Shown: piece by piece, positions 49,854 to 58,720 of the stretch | How the letters are laid out: every line of letters begins with the position of its first letter | Numbering within the stretch: the stretch's first letter is position 1 | DNA from: Halorussus gelatinilyticus | GTDB taxonomy: Archaea; Halobacteriota; Halobacteria; Halobacteriales; Haladaptataceae | Assembly (NCBI RefSeq): GCF_023238445.1 | Contig: NZ_CP096658.1 | Coordinates: forward strand, 2,294,001-2,358,000 | Direction: 5' to 3' | Length of the DNA: 64,000 nt | Notes under the pieces: generated by a model | The model's database searches: none | What the model was told of the DNA's origin: nothing | The model's input: only the letters and a program-made list of their open reading frames with translations | Program-made: the position numbers and the translations under genes

Positions 49854-50957
49854 ATGGAACAGGTCGCCGCGTTCACCGACACCTATCTGCCGACGGTCAA
49901 CGGCGTGACGTACACCATCGCGTCGTGGCGCGAGCGGTGGGAACGGGCGGGCGGCCGGATGGACGTGGTCTACCCCAACGCCGACGGCCACCGGCCGAAC
50001 GACGGCGAGCATCCCGTCGGGAGCCTCCCGTTGCCGTTCTACGACGGCTTCCACGTCGGCACGCCGAAGGTGCCGAAGGCGGTCCGAGACGCCGAGGTCG
50101 TCCACGCCCACACGCCGTTCAACATCGGCGTCGGCGGCCTGCGCCTCGCCCGGAAGAAGGACGTGCCGCTCGTGGCCTCCTATCACACCCCGACCAGCGA
50201 GTACGCCGAGTACATCTCGCCGACCGATTCCATCGCGTCGCTGGTCGGCCGGGTGTCCGAAGCCTACGAGCGGTGGTTCTACGGCCGGGCCGACGCGGTA
50301 CTCGCTCCCTCCGCGGCGACGCGCGACCACCTGAAGTCGGAGGTCGGCGTGGACACGCCCGTCGAAGTCGTGCCCAACGGCATCGACACCGAGCGGTTCC
50401 GGCCCGTCGAGACCGACGAGTTCCTCGCGCGCCACGACCTCCGGGGCGAGCGCCCCCTGATAGGCTACACCGGGCGACACGGCTACGAGAAGCGCCTCGC
50501 GGAACTCGTCGCGGCCGCGGCCGACATGGACGTGACGGTCGTCTTCGGTGGCGACGGTCCGGCCCGCGAGGACTTGGAGGAGCAAGCCGAAAAGCTCGGT
50601 GCCGACGCGCGGTTTCTCGGGTTCCTCGACCGCGAGGAGATGCCCGCGTTCTACAGCGCGCTCGACGTCTTCGCGTTCCCGAGTCCGGTCGAGACGCAGG
50701 GACTGGTCGCGCTAGAGGCCAACGCCTGCGGGACGCCCGTCGTGGGCGCGAACGCGGGCGCGCTGGCCGGCACCATCGACCACGGCGAGACCGGCTATCA
50801 CTACGAGAGCGGCGACATCGAGGACTTCTGCGACGCGATTCGCCGGACGCTGGACGAGCGCGACGACCTGCGCGAACGCTGTCTGGCCCGGCGCGACGAG
50901 GTGAGCGTCGAACACGCGGTCGATAAGTTGCAGGACGTGTACGACCGCATCCGATGA
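49854..50957 (+). CDS. Glycosyltransferase family 4 protein
   Basis: A 367-residue GT-B protein starting MEQVAAFTDTYLPTVNGVTYTI, the acceptor-site opening typical of diacylglycerol and mannosyl transferases. Donor motifs: 'VEVVPNGIDTERFRP', 'LIGYTGRHGYEKRL', 'FGGDGPAREDLEEQAE', and 'VFAFPSPVETQGLVALEANACGTPVVGAN' with the ExFG-like E-x7-E. A TATA-like TACTTAACT lies about 30 bases upstream of ATG 49854, so it can be transcribed on its own. Confidence 0.92.
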   Translation: MEQVAAFTDTYLPTVNGVTYTIASWRERWERAGGRMDVVYPNADGHRPNDGEHPVGSLPLPFYDGFHVGTPKVPKAVRDAEVVHAHTPFNIGVGGLRLARKKDVPLVASYHTPTSEYAEYISPTDSIASLVGRVSEAYERWFYGRADAVLAPSAATRDHLKSEVGVDTPVEVVPNGIDTERFRPVETDEFLARHDLRGERPLIGYTGRHGYEKRLAELVAAAADMDVTVVFGGDGPAREDLEEQAEKLGADARFLGFLDREEMPAFYSALDVFAFPSPVETQGLVALEANACGTPVVGANAGALAGTIDHGETGYHYESGDIEDFCDAIRRTLDERDDLRERCLARRDEVSVEHAVDKLQDVYDRIR

Positions 50958-50975
50958 CCGTCTTGCGCTGAAGTT

Positions 50976-51803
50976 CTACAGTTCGACGCGTTCCACGAGG
51001 TTGTTCTCGCCGTCGCGGATGTTGACCGCGACGATACGGATGTCGTCTTCGAGTCCCGAGTCGCGGAGTTTCGCCTTCAGCAGGTTGTCGATCTGATAGA
51101 CGCCCGCGGCGTTCAACATCTCTATTTCCACGAGGACGGGCACGGTGTCGCCCTGTCGCAGCGAGACGCGCTGGATGGCCTGACTGGAGACGGTGTCGAT
51201 GCCCCGGCCGCCCTTCTCGTAGGGCATGCGCGACCGGCCCTTCTCCATGTCGAGCGCGTCGGCGACGCGGACGACGCCCGCCTCGGTCGTCAGCGGGTCC
51301 TCCTCGGTGTGGTGACAGAGAATCGCGTGGAGGACCTCGCCCTTGACGCGGACGACCTCCTCGGTGTCGTAGAAGTCGAACTGGGGGAGGATGCGGTCCA
51401 GCAAGTCGGCGGCGAGCGGAATCGACCAGTAGGCGTGTTCGTCGCGGTGGACGACGTGACCGATGTCGTGGATGGTCGCCGCCAGCGCGACGATGACGCT
51501 CTCGTCGGCCTCGTCGAGGCCCTGTTCGGACGCGCCGTTGAACTCGATGCCGCCCTTCTTGAGCAGGTCGTACAGACCCAGCGCGCGGTTCCGGACGATG
51601 GAGATGTGCTTGCGCCCGTGGTCGTTGTACCCCTTCCGGACGACGGGGTTGACGTTCTGGGCGTCGAGGTAGGCCTGAATCTCGGGGTCATCGTGGACGA
51701 ACTCCAGCACCTCGTTGAGTCGCTCGTCGGGGAAGGCGTGGTCGGCGTCGGGGTCGTAGGTACGACTCTCGTCGTCCGCTTGTTCGGTCTCGGGTTCGCT
51801 CAT
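50976..51803 (-). CDS. HD domain phosphohydrolase
   Basis: A 275-residue protein with an HD-type metal site: 'NDHGRKHISIVRNRALGLYDLL' (first His) and 'ALAATIHDIGHVVHRDEHAYWS' (HD), then 'LHAILCHHTEED' and 'RVADALDMEKGRSR' (Asp). Members hydrolyse phosphate esters or nucleotides. The acidic N-terminus is haloarchaeal. The C-terminal ~70 residues are a separate beta-rich domain. Convergent with the glycosyltransferase, 18 bases between the stops. Confidence 0.9.
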   Translation of the reverse strand: MSEPETEQADDESRTYDPDADHAFPDERLNEVLEFVHDDPEIQAYLDAQNVNPVVRKGYNDHGRKHISIVRNRALGLYDLLKKGGIEFNGASEQGLDEADESVIVALAATIHDIGHVVHRDEHAYWSIPLAADLLDRILPQFDFYDTEEVVRVKGEVLHAILCHHTEEDPLTTEAGVVRVADALDMEKGRSRMPYEKGGRGIDTVSSQAIQRVSLRQGDTVPVLVEIEMLNAAGVYQIDNLLKAKLRDSGLEDDIRIVAVNIRDGENNLVERVEL

Positions 51804-52200
51804 ACCGGATAGTCGTGCCCGAGCCGAAAAAAGTCTCGGCTAAGCGAATTTCGGTCGGCGAACTACCAATCCCGAGTTCGGCTTCGAGCGTCCACGGGTG
51901 GGCGAATCGCCGCCGACAACGAGTCCCGTGAACCCCCGCCGACTGCAGAAACCCTCGCCGACTACAGAACGTGCTGCGCCTGCGCTCGCGCTCGCGCGGT
52001 TACGCACGAGCGCGAGCGCAGACGCACGCCGGAAGACAACTCTACTGCACCGTTCGACTCGCGTCTTCCGAGTCGTCGCTTCGCTACGTTCAGCGAGGTG
52101 TTGGACGGTTCGGGGCGCGGTTGCGGTGCAGTGCGAGGCGGTGGAGTCACCGTCTCCCGGCGACCGAACTTCGAGAACCCCCGCCGAGAGCGACCCGTGC
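51804..52200. other. Intergenic region with perfect hairpin
   Basis: A 397-base gap between two minus-strand genes. The only clear structure is a perfect 14-bp stem TGCGCTCGCGCTCG / CGAGCGCGAGCGCA (51981-51994; 52007-52020) with a 12-base loop. No gene seen. Confidence 0.6.
51981..52020. terminator. Strong hairpin downstream of the peroxiredoxin gene
   Basis: Perfect 14-bp stem with 12-base loop, about 180 bases past the peroxiredoxin stop and 180 bases before the HD gene start. Could be a terminator or a repeat; no T-run follows on the minus strand. Confidence 0.35.
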
Positions 52201-52665
52201 TTATTCGGCCGCCGCGTCCGCGACTTCCTCGTAGTCGGGCTCGACGCCGGGGTCGTCGCTGACCCACTTGTACGTGACTTCGCCGTCGCCGTCCACGACG
52301 AAGACGGCTCGCTTGGCGACGCCGTAGTACCCCATGTCCGCGAAGTCCATCTCGACGTCGTAGTCGTCGATAATCTCCTTGTTGGAGTCGCTGACGAGAC
52401 CGAAACTCAGGTCCTGCTGGTCGCGGAACTCGTTGAGCGAGAACGGTGCGTCCACGCTGACGCCGTAGACGGTCGCGTCCTCGAAGTCGTCCAAGTTCTC
52501 CTCGAACGTGGCCATCTCGGTGGTGCAGACCCCGGTGAACGCGCCGGGGAAGAACGCGAGGACGATGGGTGCCTCGTCCAAGTTCTCCGAGAGCGTGAAC
52601 TCCTCTACGTCGCCGTTTGCGAGCGGTGCAGCGAAATCCGGTGCGTCGTCTCCGATTTCGACCAT
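52201..52665 (-). CDS. 1-Cys peroxiredoxin (AhpC/TSA, BCP-like)
   Basis: Thiol peroxidase of 154 residues. The peroxidatic cysteine is Cys47 in 'FFPGAFTGVCTTEMATFEE'; it is the only cysteine in the protein, so there is no resolving cysteine and an external thiol must reduce it. The rest of the thioredoxin-like fold ('VYGVSVDAPFSLNEFRDQQ', 'AKRAVFVVDGDGEVTYKWVSDDPG') is complete. Protects against peroxide in the cytoplasm. Confidence 0.95.
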   Translation of the reverse strand: MVEIGDDAPDFAAPLANGDVEEFTLSENLDEAPIVLAFFPGAFTGVCTTEMATFEENLDDFEDATVYGVSVDAPFSLNEFRDQQDLSFGLVSDSNKEIIDDYDVEMDFADMGYYGVAKRAVFVVDGDGEVTYKWVSDDPGVEPDYEEVADAAAE

Positions 52666-52947
52666 GTGCGTCCGGGCGTAGGTGCGTCGGCGAAAAGACA
52701 GTTCCGAATCCCGCGACGGACGCCGAACGTGACACCACCTGTCGAGTCCGTGTCAGTCCGGTCGGTTTCTGCGAGAGGTCCGGCTGGCTCCGGAGTCGGA
52801 CGGCGTTCGCGCCGCGCACGCCGAGTTCCCGCCGAAACGGGACCTCGAATCGTATTTACCGGTCGCTACGGACGCGTTCGGCCGGTTCTCACCGTCGCAC
52901 AACGAGCAAAAAGCCTATAGTCCAGAATCAGTTATCCTCAGGTAGAG

Positions 52948-53217
52948 ATGGTACAGATGATTCCACTGTTCGGACCCGTGCCCGGCGGGATGGAGATGAT
53001 GGTCATCCTCCTCATCGCCGTCCTGCTGTTCGGCGCGAACAAGATTCCGAAGCTCGCCCGCTCGACCGGTGAAGCGATGGGCGAATTCAAGAAAGGGCGT
53101 CAAGAAGTCGAAGAAGAGCTCCAGGAGATGCAGGAAGGCACCACGGAATCGCTCAACACTGACAGCGAACCGGTGACCGAGACGGACACCAGCACCGGCG
53201 ACGCTGGCAGCGAATAA
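52948..53217 (+). CDS. tatA: Sec-independent protein translocase TatA
   Basis: A pore-forming subunit of the twin-arginine translocase, 89 residues. One N-terminal membrane helix ('MEMMVILLIAVLLFGANKIP') followed by the Phe-Gly hinge, an amphipathic helix ('KLARSTGEAMGEFKKGRQEVEEELQEM') and an acidic disordered tail. TATA-like GCCTATAGTC lies about 30 bases upstream. A tRNA follows directly. The window's Tat-type lipoproteins are possible clients. No tatC is nearby. Confidence 0.96.
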   Translation: MVQMIPLFGPVPGGMEMMVILLIAVLLFGANKIPKLARSTGEAMGEFKKGRQEVEEELQEMQEGTTESLNTDSEPVTETDTSTGDAGSE

Positions 53218-53232
53218 CTCACCTCTTTTGCG

Positions 53233-53306
53233 GGGCGTGTGGCCTAGTGGATTAGGGCAGGAGGTTCCTAACCTTCTGACCGCGGGTTCGAATCCCGTCA
53301 CGCCCG
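53233..53306 (+). tRNA. tRNA-Arg (anticodon CCT)
   Basis: Cloverleaf: acceptor GGGCGTG / CACGCCC, D-arm GCC..GGC, anticodon stem GGAGG / CCTTC (one G-U pair) around loop TTCCTAA with anticodon CCT, T-arm GCGGG-TTCGAAT-CCCGT, discriminator G. It reads AGG codons. Its 3' end is copied twice just downstream (see repeats). Confidence 0.96.
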
Positions 53307-53342
53307 CTCGACTTCGCTTCGCTCAGCCGAGCGGGCGTGACG
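53296..53342. repeat. Palindrome made from the tRNA-Arg 3' end
   Basis: CGTCACGCCCGCTCG (53296-53310, containing the tRNA 3' end) is repeated in inverted orientation as CGAGCGGGCGTGACG (53328-53342). A perfect 15-bp stem with a 17-base loop results. Confidence 0.85.
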
Positions 53343-53893
53343 TAGTTCGCAAACAAACGCGTTTGCTCACTCCCGTCACGCCCGTTCTCGTGGCGAGCAC
53401 CGCGAGACCGAAAACGAAGCGTGCGGGTACGAACCCTGCGAATCACAGCCCGGAACGGCGTTCGCGCCGCGCTATCGCTCCTCGCGCACGGTGGAATCCC
53501 CGTGACGAACGGCCTGCTCCTGCGACCGCAATGTTCCGCGATGACGACCGTACCGTTACGGGATTCTGCATCCTCGACAATGGAGAAACAAAAATAGTTG
53601 CTTGAAACAGAAGTAGTTGGTTTAGATATTGATTATTATATTCCTTCGCATTCGTATTCGGTCCGACAGTACGCAGTCTGCGCTCTCGCTCGACCGACTC
53701 GCGCGGAAACGACGCCCCGTGCGCCTGCGGCGGTCGGAATCGGAAGCCCCCGAACCACGACACCACGTCTCAGCGCTAGTTATCGAACCCTTCCGCGCCG
53801 TTCGGTCGTATGAATATACGGGTCAGCGTTACACCCGTAACCGCTCTACGAAGTAGTGATGACCGCGGCTCTCCAATCGACACAGGTGGTATC
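53307..53893. other. Gene-poor region after tRNA-Arg
   Basis: A 587-base stretch with the tRNA-tail repeats (53296-53384), the palindrome AAACGCGTTT (53355-53364) and an AT-rich part (about 53590-53660). No gene seen; frames lack composition bias. Confidence 0.5.
53371..53384 (+). repeat. Direct copy of tRNA-Arg 3' end
   Basis: TCCCGTCACGCCCG repeats 53293-53306 exactly, 78 bases downstream. Together with the inverted copy this resembles left-over attachment sites. Confidence 0.7.
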
Positions 53894-54184
53894 GTGATTT
53901 GGCAAGACCTCGTCTTCCTCGTCGGAAGCGTCTTCTCCATCGTCTTCCTCGCGCCGACGCTGACCGACCGCACAGCTCGCGTTCCGCTCGGGACGAGTCT
54001 GCCGTCGGCGGCGCTCGGCGTCGTCTACGGCGCGAGTTTCTACAGCATGGGCATGGCGTTCTCGGCGTCCGGGTCGTTCGTGACCGGCATCCTCTGGGCG
54101 GCCATCGCCGCGTTGCGCTCGCCGTCCGTGACCCTCGGTCTCTTCGACCGCGTTCCGGCGTTCGAGACGCTGCGTTCGGACTGA
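53894..54184 (+). CDS. Small three-helix membrane protein
   Basis: A 96-residue protein from GTG 53894 (reads M-IWQDLVFLVGSVFSIVFLAPT) with three hydrophobic helices (4-19, 33-50, 54-78). The start 'IWQDLVFLVGSVFSIVFLAPTL' is a pattern I recall from conserved haloarchaeal membrane proteins. The upstream ATG at 53810 would add 28 hydrophilic residues not seen in such proteins. Function unknown. Confidence 0.7.
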   Translation: MIWQDLVFLVGSVFSIVFLAPTLTDRTARVPLGTSLPSAALGVVYGASFYSMGMAFSASGSFVTGILWAAIAALRSPSVTLGLFDRVPAFETLRSD

Positions 54185-54594
54185 TTCCTCGCCGGTAGGG
54201 ATTGCTCTCGTCGCTATCGGGTGTTTCGCCGTTCGAAAAATGAATCTCGTTCTCCGCCGTTCGAAACGCGTCGAATCGTCGCCGACTACAGGAACGCGAA
54301 CTGGGTGTCGCGTCGGTGGACTCGACCGCGTTTCACGTCGGTTGCTGTGCGTCCGGTCCGCGTCTGAGAGACTACGTACATCGTAATTCTTCGAACGTGC
54401 CGGCCGAATATTAATCTACTCGGATAATCATACACATACACATGCGGGGGAGATTCTCACCCATCGAACGCGCGAAAACGCGGCTCTCGCGGCTTCGCTA
54501 CGGTTCCGTCGGGTAGTCATCGAAGCGGACACTCGTCGAGCGTCGAGTCCACCAGTTTCGGTAGCCTTCGACACGACGACTCCCGAACGGTTTC

Positions 54595-54621
54595 CGCGCG
54601 AGCGCCGGCGGCGCTCGCGCG
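54595..54621. repeat. Hairpin downstream of duplicated hpt tail
   Basis: CGCGCGAGCGCC-GGC-GGCGCTCGCGCG, a perfect 12-bp stem. Sister of the hairpin at 54768-54790. Confidence 0.6.
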
Positions 54622-54681
54622 CGAATCGTCGAAGAAAGAGAGTTCGATTACGAAACGCGAGGTTCGGCTCGGCGGACCGCT

Positions 54682-54749
54682 CTACCCGTCGCCGTGTTCG
54701 TCGGTGATGACGACTTCGCCGTCCTGCACGTCCACGTTGATGAGCGTCT
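54682..54749 (-). repeat. 68-base exact copy of the hpt 3' end
   Basis: Identical to 54825-54892, including the hpt stop codon, offset by 143 bases. It has no start and cannot be a gene by itself. Confidence 0.9.
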
Positions 54750-54767
54750 CGACGACGACCTTTTCCT

Positions 54768-54814
54768 GCGCGAGCGCCCTCGGCGCTCGCTTGCAAAACG
54801 TCGATGAAAAGGAG
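54768..54814 (+). repeat. Hairpin element (second copy of the reductase-terminator family)
   Basis: GCGCGAGCGCC-CTC-GGCGCTCGC followed by TTGCAAAACGTCGATGAAAA. The hairpin and following sequence match the element at 21065-21144 in reverse complement. It lies 10 bases past the hpt stop. Confidence 0.6.
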
Positions 54815-54824
54815 CTCAGTAACG

Positions 54825-55391
54825 CTACCCGTCGCCGTGTTCGTCGGTGATGACGACTTCGCCGTCCTGCACGTCCACGTTGATGAGCGTCTTCACGTCG
54901 TAGTCGGTGTCGTCCAGTTCGTTCGGTCCCTCCTTCTTGATGACCGCGACCACGTCGGCCACGTCCGCGCCGATGTGTTCGAGCGCTTCCGTGATGGCCT
55001 TCATCGTGCCGCCGGTGCTGAGAACGTCGTCCAGCAGCAGTACCCGGTCGCCCTCGTGGACGTTGTTGACGTACATCTCGTTCTCGCTGTAGCCCGTCTG
55101 CTGGGAGAGCGCGACCTCGCCCTCCAGTCCGTACTCGCGCTTGCGGATGACGACCAGCGGGATGTCGGTCATCAGCGAGACCGCGGTCGAGATGTGGATG
55201 CCCATCGCCGCGGGCGTGACGATCTTGTCCACGTCCTCCAGCTCCGCCTTTCGGATAATCTGGATGACTATTTCTCGGAGCAGTCCGGGTTCGAGAACCG
55301 GAATCCCGTCGCTGATGGGGTGGACGAAGTAGTGATAGCCGTCTTTCTCGATGATCGGCGCGTCGAGCAGAGACTGCTTCAGCTTATCCAT
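54825..55391 (-). CDS. hpt: Hypoxanthine/guanine phosphoribosyltransferase
   Basis: Purine salvage enzyme, 188 residues. The PRPP-binding motif is '[18 protein letters not shown]'; the N-terminal hood '[33 protein letters not shown]' and '[30 protein letters not shown]' match the archaeal HGPRTase-like family. ATG 55391 ([10 protein letters not shown]) is chosen; upstream in-frame residues are unlike the family. Its last 68 bases, with stop, are exactly duplicated 143 bases downstream. Confidence 0.95.
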   Translation of the reverse strand: MDKLKQSLLDAPIIEKDGYHYFVHPISDGIPVLEPGLLREIVIQIIRKAELEDVDKIVTPAAMGIHISTAVSLMTDIPLVVIRKREYGLEGEVALSQQTGYSENEMYVNNVHEGDRVLLLDDVLSTGGTMKAITEALEHIGADVADVVAVIKKEGPNELDDTDYDVKTLINVDVQDGEVVITDEHGDG

Positions 55392-55510
55392 GTCGGAGGT
55401 ACTCGACACGGCAATAAAAGGTGACGGTATATCGCGGCGCTGTGCGGGTGGTTCTCGATGTAGTGTAACTGAACTCACGCAATTCGCTCCCGACCCCGAT
55501 TTGAGAACTG

Positions 55511-55518
55511 TTAAGTCC
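55511..55518 (+). promoter_or_regulatory. TATA-like box of the Mrp operon
   Basis: TTAAGTCC lies 22-29 bases before the GTG at 55540, supporting that start for mrpA and a leaderless operon transcript. Confidence 0.5.
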
Positions 55519-55539
55519 GGTCCGAAGTCACTCTCGGAT

Positions 55540-57918
55540 GTGCAACCGACACCGGACCCGGCAGCGTCGGCGGTCCTCGCCGTCGTGTTCCTGCCGTTCG
55601 TAGCGGCCGCGCTGGTGCCGCTCGTCTACCGCGCGCTGGGCGAGCGCACCGCGTACTTCGCGGCCGCGGTCGCGCTGGCCTGCTTCGGACTCGTGGCCAG
55701 CCAGTACGGCACCCACGGCACCGTGAGTTTCCCGTGGATTCCCTCGCTCGGGGTCTCGGTGAGCTTCTACGTCGATGGCCTCTCGTTACTGATCGGCTTT
55801 CTGGCCAGCGGCGTCGGCGTGCTCATCCTGACCTACTCGGGCGGGTACATGCACGGCGAACCGGGCCAGCCGAAGTACTACGCGGCGCTGCTCGCGTTCA
55901 TGGGGTCGATGCTCGGCGTGGCGTTCGCCGCCGACCTCATCGCACTGTTCGTGTTCTGGGAACTGACCAGCCTCTCGTCGTTCATCCTCATCGGTCACTA
56001 CCAGCGCCAGAAGAGTTCGCAGTACGCCGCCCGCAAGTCGATGCTCATCACCGTCTCGGGCGGCCTGTTCATGCTCGTGGGATTCCTGTTGCTCCACGCG
56101 GTCACGGGCGAGTTCAGCATCGTCTACATGCTGGAGAACCCCGAACTCGTGCAGGAGGAACTCCGACAGGCCGGGCTGTTCCTGCCCGTCCTCGGTCTCA
56201 TCGGGGTCGGCGCGGCCGCCAAGTCCGCGCAGGTCCCGCTCCACATCTGGTTGCCGAACGCGATGGAGGCACCCACGCCGGTCTCGGCGTTCCTCCACTC
56301 GGCGACGATGGTCAAGGCGGGCGTCTACCTGCTCGGGCGCTTCCGACCCGTGCTGGTCAGCCACGAGTGGGAAGTCGCGTTCGCCGTCCTCGGGCTGACG
56401 ACGATGACCGTCGCCGCCATCCTCGCGGTCGGCGCGACCGACATCAAGGAACTGCTGGCGTACTCGACCGCCAGCCACCTCGGACTCATCGTCGCCGGGT
56501 TCGGTTTCGTCTCGGACCTCGGCGGCGAGACCGGCGCGTTCCACATCATCAACCACGCGACGTTCAAGGCCGCGCTGTTCCTCGTCGCGGGTATCATCGC
56601 GCACGAGGCCGGGACCCGGAAGATAGACAACTTGGGCGGGCTGAAAGACGACCTGCCCATCACCGCCGCAATCGCGGCCGTCGCGTCGCTCGGGATGGCC
56701 GGGGTGCCGCCGTTCAACGGCTTCTACTCGAAGGAACTCCTCTTCGAGGCGGCGTGGGAGACGGCGACGCACGCGGGCGGTCTCGCGTGGCTCTACCCCG
56801 TGGTGGCCGTCTTCGGGAGCGTCTTCACGTTCCTCTACTCCATCCGGTTCCTGATGCTGTTCTTCGGCGAGAAGCCCACGGGCCTCCACAAGGTCCACTC
56901 GCCGCCCAAAGCCATGCTCGCGCCGCCGCTCCTGCTCGGGATTCTGGCGGCGCTGGTCAGCGTCGGCGGCGTCCTCGGCACGTTCGGATTCCACTTCGAG
57001 CCGTTCGACCACTTCGTGACCGAGGTCTGGGCCAGCACGGTCGCGCCCGAGGCCGACCTCCACGGCGGCTTCAGCTACCACGTCCCGACCCACATCACGC
57101 CCGCGGTGGCGATGAGCGCGGTGACCATCGCCCTCGGCGCGGCCGCCTACCCGTTCTACGACCGGCTTCACCGCGGCGTGAACCGGATTACCGACGTGGA
57201 CCTCCTGCGCGCGAACTGGTACTACGATTCGACGGTCTTCGGCCTGAACGACTTCAGCGACACCGCCGCCGAGACCGTCCAGAACGGCCTTCTCCGGACC
57301 TACGCGACGTGGGCGATGGCCTCGGTCGCGGCGCTCGCGCTCGCCGGATACGCCGCATCGGGCGTCGCACTCCCGGATTTCACTGGGTTCGCCGTTACGG
57401 TCCCCATCGCGCTCGTACTGGGCGTCGCCATCGTCGGCGCGGTCGCGGTGTCGCTCGCGCCCTCGCACATCTCGGGCGTGCTGACCCTCTCGATTCTCGG
57501 GTTCATGGTCGCGGTGTTCTACGTTCTCGCGTCGGCCCCGGACCTCGCGCTGACCCAGTTAGTCGTCGAGACGCTCACGCTGGTCATCTTCCTGCTCGTC
57601 CTCGACAGACTCCCGGCGTTCTACGGGAACGCGGGCCGCGGGAAGATGCTTCGCGACGGCGTGCTGTCCGCGGTCGTCGGCGCGACGGTGTTCGTCACCG
57701 TGCTGGTCTCGACGGCCGCGTCGCCCGACGATTCCATCGCGAACTTCTTCACCGACCCCGCGGTGACGGTCGAGGAGGCGGGCGGCCACAACATCGTCAA
57801 CGTCATCCTCGTGGACTTCCGGGCGTTCGACACCATGGGCGAGATTTCGGTGGTCGCAATGGCCGCCCTCTCGGTGCTGACGCTGGTCGCCATGCGTGAA
57901 CGAGGTGAGACTCAATGA
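55540..57918 (+). CDS. mrpA: Na+/H+ antiporter subunit A (MrpA)
   Basis: Largest subunit of the multisubunit Mrp antiporter, 792 residues from GTG 55540. About 20 helices. The proton-channel core resembles NuoL: '[18 protein letters not shown]', '[30 protein letters not shown]', '[15 protein letters not shown]'. The C-terminal part carries the MrpB-like domain ('[45 protein letters not shown]') fused on, as in most MrpA. First of a seven-gene operon with overlapping stops and starts; ATGA overlap with mrpB. Confidence 0.96.
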   Translation: MQPTPDPAASAVLAVVFLPFVAAALVPLVYRALGERTAYFAAAVALACFGLVASQYGTHGTVSFPWIPSLGVSVSFYVDGLSLLIGFLASGVGVLILTYSGGYMHGEPGQPKYYAALLAFMGSMLGVAFAADLIALFVFWELTSLSSFILIGHYQRQKSSQYAARKSMLITVSGGLFMLVGFLLLHAVTGEFSIVYMLENPELVQEELRQAGLFLPVLGLIGVGAAAKSAQVPLHIWLPNAMEAPTPVSAFLHSATMVKAGVYLLGRFRPVLVSHEWEVAFAVLGLTTMTVAAILAVGATDIKELLAYSTASHLGLIVAGFGFVSDLGGETGAFHIINHATFKAALFLVAGIIAHEAGTRKIDNLGGLKDDLPITAAIAAVASLGMAGVPPFNGFYSKELLFEAAWETATHAGGLAWLYPVVAVFGSVFTFLYSIRFLMLFFGEKPTGLHKVHSPPKAMLAPPLLLGILAALVSVGGVLGTFGFHFEPFDHFVTEVWASTVAPEADLHGGFSYHVPTHITPAVAMSAVTIALGAAAYPFYDRLHRGVNRITDVDLLRANWYYDSTVFGLNDFSDTAAETVQNGLLRTYATWAMASVAALALAGYAASGVALPDFTGFAVTVPIALVLGVAIVGAVAVSLAPSHISGVLTLSILGFMVAVFYVLASAPDLALTQLVVETLTLVIFLLVLDRLPAFYGNAGRGKMLRDGVLSAVVGATVFVTVLVSTAASPDDSIANFFTDPAVTVEEAGGHNIVNVILVDFRAFDTMGEISVVAMAALSVLTLVAMRERGETQ

Positions 57919-58379
57919 GTACGGTCATCGCACGAACGGTCACGCGCACAGTCGTACCGATAATCCTCGTGACCGCCGTCGCCCTGCTGTTGCAGGGCCA
58001 CAACCTCCCCGGTGGCGGGTTCATCGGCGGGGTGTTGACCGTGACGGCGTTCGCGCTGATATACGTCATCTACGGGCTGGACTACCTCGAAGAGGAACTG
58101 CTCCACCAGAACCGCGAGACCATCATCGAGTCCATTCAGCACGGCATCGTCGGGAACTACCAGATAGCCTTCGGCGTCGGACTCGCGGTCGCCGCGGTCG
58201 CGGGACTGGTACCCATCCTGTTCGGGTCGAACTTCCTCTATCAGGACTTCTGGGTCCTCCACCATCTGCCCATCTACGGCGAACTGCACGTGGCGAGCGC
58301 ACTCGCGTTCGACCTCGGCGTCTACTTCGTCGTGGTCGGAGCGCTCCTGACCATCCTCGCGGTGGTGGGAAGCGAATGA
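57915..58379 (+). CDS. mrpB: Na+/H+ antiporter subunit B (MrpB)
   Basis: A 154-residue membrane protein with four helices and the family motif 'LLLQGHNLPGGGFIGGVLTVTAFALIYVIYG'. The conserved glycine-rich loop is complete. It overlaps mrpA and mrpC by ATGA junctions. Part of the antiporter membrane complex exchanging Na+ for H+. Confidence 0.95.
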   Translation: MSTVIARTVTRTVVPIILVTAVALLLQGHNLPGGGFIGGVLTVTAFALIYVIYGLDYLEEELLHQNRETIIESIQHGIVGNYQIAFGVGLAVAAVAGLVPILFGSNFLYQDFWVLHHLPIYGELHVASALAFDLGVYFVVVGALLTILAVVGSE

Positions 58380-58720
58380 CGCAGTTCGTCCTCGCGGGCG
58401 TGCTGGGCGTCCTGTTCGCGCTGGGGACGTTCCTCGTCCTGCGCCGCGACGTGGTCCGGGTCGTCTGGGGCGTCACCATAATCAGCCAGTCGGCGAACGT
58501 CTACCTCGTCACGATGGGCGGCCTCTCGGGGAGCGTCCCCATCCTCGGCGGGCACGGCGGCGGCCACGGTGCGGGCGTCACGGACCCGCTGGTGCAGGCG
58601 CTCGTGCTGACCGCCATCGTCATCGGCTTCGGCACGACCGCGTTCGCGCTCGTGCTGACCTACCGGGTGTACGAGGAACACGGCACTATCGACCTGCTGG
58701 AACTGGGTGAGAAAGCGTGA
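58376..58720 (+). CDS. mrpC: Na+/H+ antiporter subunit C (MrpC)
   Basis: A 114-residue NuoK-like subunit with three helices: 'QFVLAGVLGVLFALGTFLVLRRDVVRVVWGVTIISQSANVYLVTMGG' and 'DPLVQALVLTAIVIGFGTTAFALVLTYRVYEE'. The stop overlaps the GTG of mrpD (58717). An added loop 'GGHGGGHGAG' is Gly/His-rich. Confidence 0.95.
   Translation: MTQFVLAGVLGVLFALGTFLVLRRDVVRVVWGVTIISQSANVYLVTMGGLSGSVPILGGHGGGHGAGVTDPLVQALVLTAIVIGFGTTAFALVLTYRVYEEHGTIDLLELGEKA

Larger units (their letters stand above)
54185..54824. other. Intergenic region with duplicated hpt tail and hairpins
   Basis: A 640-base gap. It contains the exact 68-base copy of the hpt 3' end (54682-54749), two similar hairpins (54595-54621; 54768-54790) and AT-rich DNA around 54380-54440. 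No gene seen. Confidence 0.7.

Noticed and set aside
55786-57468. 560-codon frame opposite mrpA, and a similar 564-codon frame opposite mrpD
   Set aside because: Antisense shadows with His/Arg/Glu-rich low-complexity translations.
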